Source of the DNA: Acidimicrobiales bacterium | GTDB lineage: Bacteria > Actinomycetota > Acidimicrobiia > Acidimicrobiales > MedAcidi-G1 | DNA: 64,000 nucleotides | Assembly: GCA_022452035.1 (NCBI GenBank) | Contig: JAKURV010000008.1 | Span: 18,409 to 82,408, forward strand | Direction: 5' to 3' | In this document: positions 59,000-64,000 of the stretch, one piece after another | Layout: the number at the start of each line of letters is the position of its first letter | Position numbering within the stretch: position 1 is the stretch's first letter | The notes under the pieces: model-generated | Database searches by the model: none | Seen by the model: only the letters and a program-made list of their open reading frames with translations | What the model was told of the DNA's origin: nothing | Program-made: the position numbers and the translations under genes

Positions 59000-60967
59000 T
59001 CAGCCGGGCTGGACGACGATCGTGACCTCGACGTCCGGCTGGTTCTGCCGGCCCGGTGCCGGGTCCTGGGAGGCCACCACAAGGGCGTTGCGGTCTACCG
59101 GCTGGTCTCCGCCGGTGTCGGGCAGGCCCACGACTATTACGTTGCGGAACCCCGCCACCTGGAGCCGGCTCTCAGCCACGGCCAGGGTCAGCCCCTCTAT
59201 CGCCGGCACCGACCTTGGAACGGCCCCCATCGAAACGACAACTCGTACGTCGTCACCAACCGACAGCTGAGTACCAGCAGGGGGCTCGATCCGGGACACC
59301 CGGCCAGCCACCACCCACTCGTCGTACTCCTCTCCCATGGTGGGGGCTAGGCGCAGAGCAATCAGCTCGGCCACCACATCGGCCGGCATCAGGCCAACCA
59401 GCCCTTCGGGAACCTGCCGGGGCAGCGGTCCAGCGGACACCCGGAGGCTCACCTCGGTTCCCTGCGGTACCGGCTCTCCCGAGGCCAGGACCTCCAGCAC
59501 CAGGCCGGCGGGCACGTCCTCGTCGGAGGTGCGGGTCACTTCACCCACTTCTAAGCCGGCGTCGGTCAAAACCCGCTCAGCCTCGGTCAGGCTCACCCCG
59601 ACCAGCCCGCCGGGAACAGGCAGGCGCAACGGGCCCAACGACACCTCCAAAAGGACCGTCTCCCCGGCGGCCAGCCGGGTCCCGGCCTCCGGACGCATGC
59701 CGAGTACCTCCCCGGAGTCGCTCCCGTCCTGCCGGACGTCGCGGGTCTCGACCGTCCACCCCAACTCGGTGAGCAGCGAGCGGGCGCTGTCGCCCGAGGA
59801 CCCCACGAGGGACGGGACGGCCCGACGGGACGGCCGGCTGACCTCCCACAGCATGGCACCACCAACCACCGCGCCGACGGTCAGGATCCCGGCCAGTAGC
59901 AAGCCGGTCCAGCGGCGACGGGGGCCGACCGGACGGGGAGGCGGTGGGGCCGGTGTCGGTGGCTCGGTAGGTGATGGGAAGACGGTCGGAGTGGCCCGGG
60001 TCGGCTCGCCGGGCACCGGCGAGGCGCCCACCTCGCCCGGACCGACCAGCGGTAGGGGCTCGGGACGTGACATCCGGCCAGCGATGTCCAGCAGCATGCG
60101 GCCCAGCTCGCGGGCCGTCGGTCGGTTCGCCGGGTCGGCAACACCGGCGTGGGCCACCACCGGGACCAGTGGACCCAGGGCGTCGGGAATGGGCACGTTC
60201 TGTCCGATCCGGGCGGCCAGTGTGCCCTCCAGGGTCTCGGCCACGAACGGGAGGTGGCCGGTGACGCCCTCGACCATGCAGAGGGCTAGGGCGTAGACGT
60301 CGGACCGACCATCCAGAGCCAGGCCCTGGGCCTGTTCCGGTGAGGCGTAGCGGGCCGTGCCGATCACCCCACCGCCGCCGAACAGCTCCCGACTGGCGGT
60401 CCCGGTAAGGGCATCAGCCAGGCCGAAGTCGGCGATCCGCAGACGGGAGTCTTGGCCAAAAAGCAGGTTGGCGGGCTTGACGTCGCGGTGGACGATGCCC
60501 TGCCGGTGGGCGTGATCCAGCGCCCGGCAGGCCTCGAGGGCCACCGTCAGCATCTGCGAAGGGGCCAGGGTACGGCCCGAGGAAAGGATGCTCCGCAAGC
60601 TGCCGCCCCCGAGATACTCGGTCACCAGGTAGGCCTGGCCGTCGACCCCCCAGTCGTAGATCGACACCACGTGGGGGTCGGCCAGTGAAGCCACCAGGCG
60701 GGCCTCGGCCCGGAAGCGGTCCACGAATGCCTCGTCACCTACCAGCGAGGAATGCAGCACCTTGACCGCCACCTGACGGCCCAGCGAGAGGTCGTCGGCC
60801 AGGTAGACGGTCCCCGACCCGCCAGTCCCAATGGCGTTACCCAGGCGGTAGCGGCCACCCAGCATCCGACCCACCATGTTCCCGCTGGGCGCGCCCGGTC
60901 CCCCGGGGTTCGCTGTGGGGACGTGGGCGGAGAACCGGGGATCTCCCCCGAACGGTCCGTCGGTCAC
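59000..60967 (-). CDS. pknB: Ser/Thr protein kinase with four PASTA domains (PknB-like)
   Basis: 655 residues. Kinase domain about 32-295: Gly loop AIGTGGSGTVYLAD, VAVKVLH, HRDVKPANLLFG and IADFGLADA. A Pro-rich linker leads to one membrane span (WTGLLLAGILTVGAVVGGAML), then four extracellular PASTA repeats (starting VPSLVGSSG, VPGGLVGVS, VPEGLVGLM and VPAIEGLTL) that sense cell-wall fragments in characterised actinobacteria. GTG start, TAGCCT 6 nt upstream. Divergent small membrane protein gene 43 bp away. Confidence 0.93.
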   Translation of the reverse strand: MTDGPFGGDPRFSAHVPTANPGGPGAPSGNMVGRMLGGRYRLGNAIGTGGSGTVYLADDLSLGRQVAVKVLHSSLVGDEAFVDRFRAEARLVASLADPHVVSIYDWGVDGQAYLVTEYLGGGSLRSILSSGRTLAPSQMLTVALEACRALDHAHRQGIVHRDVKPANLLFGQDSRLRIADFGLADALTGTASRELFGGGGVIGTARYASPEQAQGLALDGRSDVYALALCMVEGVTGHLPFVAETLEGTLAARIGQNVPIPDALGPLVPVVAHAGVADPANRPTARELGRMLLDIAGRMSRPEPLPLVGPGEVGASPVPGEPTRATPTVFPSPTEPPTPAPPPPRPVGPRRRWTGLLLAGILTVGAVVGGAMLWEVSRPSRRAVPSLVGSSGDSARSLLTELGWTVETRDVRQDGSDSGEVLGMRPEAGTRLAAGETVLLEVSLGPLRLPVPGGLVGVSLTEAERVLTDAGLEVGEVTRTSDEDVPAGLVLEVLASGEPVPQGTEVSLRVSAGPLPRQVPEGLVGLMPADVVAELIALRLAPTMGEEYDEWVVAGRVSRIEPPAGTQLSVGDDVRVVVSMGAVPRSVPAIEGLTLAVAESRLQVAGFRNVIVVGLPDTGGDQPVDRNALVVASQDPAPGRQNQPDVEVTIVVQPG

Positions 60968-61010
60968 CCCCTGAGGCTACCCGTGCAGACCCCGTGGATA
61001 GCCTGCACCC

Positions 61011-61424
61011 GTGACTCGCCGGAACGCCCTTGTCATCAGCGTTCTGCTCGGGTTAGGGGCCGGGATCATGGTCCTCACGGTCCTGCTGCCCTCCGGGGAC
61101 CCGGGTGACGTCTCGGTGGACTCCAACCCGTCGATCCTGGAACTCTTGCCTCCCCGCGGCGACACCGTCCTCCCGCAAGCCAACGTCGGAGTGATCCTGG
61201 CCCCCGGGTGGGCGGGCGAAATCCTCCACATCGGGGGCACGGTGGTCCCGGTGGACCAACAGCGCATCGAGAAGGCGCTCAACTCGGTGATCTTCCGACC
61301 CGGTGCCGACCTGGCCCTGGTGCGGCTTCCGGCCCAGGAGGTGTGCACCACCGTGCGCTACTGGCCGGTCCGCAACCCGGACCGAACGGCGAACATCGAC
61401 TGGTGCTTCCGGGTCGACGGCTAA
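61011..61424 (+). CDS. Small membrane-anchored extracytoplasmic protein
   Basis: 137 residues. One N-terminal span (ALVISVLLGLGAGIMVLTVLL) then an extracytoplasmic beta-rich domain (LPQANVGVILAPGW, ILHIGGTVVPVDQQRIEKALNS) with two cysteines near the end (EVCTTVRYW and DWCFRVDG), likely one disulfide. TAGCCT is 6 nt before the GTG. Divergent from the PASTA kinase, so perhaps linked to cell-envelope function; no family recognised. Confidence 0.6.
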   Translation: MTRRNALVISVLLGLGAGIMVLTVLLPSGDPGDVSVDSNPSILELLPPRGDTVLPQANVGVILAPGWAGEILHIGGTVVPVDQQRIEKALNSVIFRPGADLALVRLPAQEVCTTVRYWPVRNPDRTANIDWCFRVDG

Positions 61425-61449
61425 TCCGGCTGCAGTCGACCAGGACGGC

Positions 61450-63480
<2,031 letters not shown>

Positions 63481-63537
63481 CTACCGGCGGCCCGCGACGG
63501 GCTTCGGGCCGGCGACCGGCCCGTAGCCTGATCGGGT

Positions 63538-64000
63538 GAACCGCCCGACACCCTTCTTCGGCAATTTCCCACCACCAGGGCGGCGGGCCGAGTGGGCCGA
63601 CGTCTGGGGCCTGCGATCGATCTGGTTACTCCTCCCCGTCCTGGCAGGACCGGCGATCGCTGATGCCCTCCACGACATGGACGCCACGCCCCGTTCGACG
63701 GCTTCAGTGGCGCTGTGGGTCCTGTGGGCGGCCGGGCTGACGGCCACCCTCGTCCCCCTGCCGCTGACCCTGACCGCGCTCCGCCTCGGGGGTCCGGCCG
63801 TCGCCGCTCTGGCCGCGTGGAGTGCGGCGACCACCGGCGACGCCGTGCACACCGCCTTCGCGCTGGCCGCCGCGGTCTTCGTTGTCCTTGCTACCTCCGC
63901 CGCCCCGGTAGCCGACCGCTTCGTGGACGGCGCCTCCTACGGCGATGAACGCCGATTCCTACTCCGGGCACCCGGACCGGTCGCCCTGGTGCTGGGGCCG
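63538..64000 (+). CDS. Multi-pass membrane protein, cut by the window edge
   Basis: 154 codons visible, no stop before the edge. After a proline-rich start (VNRPTPFFGNFPPPGRRAEW) there are three or four hydrophobic segments (SIWLLLPVLAGPAIADAL, SVALWVLWAAGLTATLVPL, PAVAALAAW, FALAAAVFVVLATSAAPVA). TAGCCT ends 6 nt before the GTG. No family recognised from this part. Confidence 0.65.

Overview
This 64 kb window is GC-rich, densely coded bacterial chromosome and looks like an actinobacterium, most plausibly class Acidimicrobiia. The pointers are a WhiB protein, a PASTA-domain PknB-type kinase, GatCAB, NAD-dependent LigA, actinobacterial-style leucine and ilvB attenuators, a CtpE-like P-type ATPase, steroid-type CoA catabolism and frequent GTG starts. 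The taxonomy is inferred from gene content only. I see no rRNA, tRNA, CRISPR array, phage or insertion sequence.

The most unusual content is two likely selenoproteins. A thioredoxin-fold lipoprotein (1093-1674) and a Bcp-type peroxiredoxin (44189-44641, minus) are each interrupted by one in-frame TGA exactly where the redox cysteine belongs (WAPT-U-ATC and STPG-U-TVQ). Each TGA is followed at 14-20 nt by a stable hairpin with a GU-containing loop, as in bacterial SECIS elements. A plain annotation would split both genes.

Layout. 0-8 kb: lipoamide dehydrogenase (partial) with a 29-residue membrane peptide, divergent from the thioredoxin-like selenoprotein; leuCD with a beta-propeller lipoprotein; leuA behind a leucine attenuator. 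8-15 kb: S9 peptidase, aminotransferase, hemolysin-III-like protein, AzlCD amino-acid exporter, low-molecular-weight phosphatase, thioesterase. 15-20.7 kb: two acyl-CoA dehydrogenase subunits plus IpdC, IpdB and IpdA homologues, divergent from an SDR. This matches the mycobacterial module for steroid C/D-ring breakdown. 20.7-26 kb: SET protein, siroheme synthesis and ferredoxin sulfite/nitrite reductase, a metallo-hydrolase. 26-36 kb: many SDRs, a P450, an NTF2-like protein, a class III CoA-transferase and a NUDIX protein, probably more lipid/steroid catabolism. 36-41 kb: P-type ATPase, glutamate dehydrogenase, an SDR pair in which one partner has lost its catalytic motifs, WhiB. 42-44 kb: MaoC-type hydratase and CoA-transferase resembling the Mch/Mct pair of the 3-hydroxypropionate bicycle, next to the peroxiredoxin. 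44.7-55 kb: aldehyde dehydrogenase, O-methyltransferase, thiolase, ilvC, ilvBN with an attenuator, a nucleotidyltransferase, ilvD. 55-64 kb: MATE transporter, gatCAB, PASTA kinase, ligA, start of a membrane protein.

Two themes tie the window together. Branched-chain amino-acid synthesis (leuA, leuCD, ilvBN, ilvC, ilvD) sits with an exporter for the same amino acids and with two attenuators, so supply is probably sensed by ribosome stalling. Translation is also often leaderless: about twenty genes have a TAnnnT-like -10 box ending 6-9 nt before the start codon, including the two attenuator leader peptides. Several palindromes in divergent promoters point to TetR-type control of the SDR/steroid genes.
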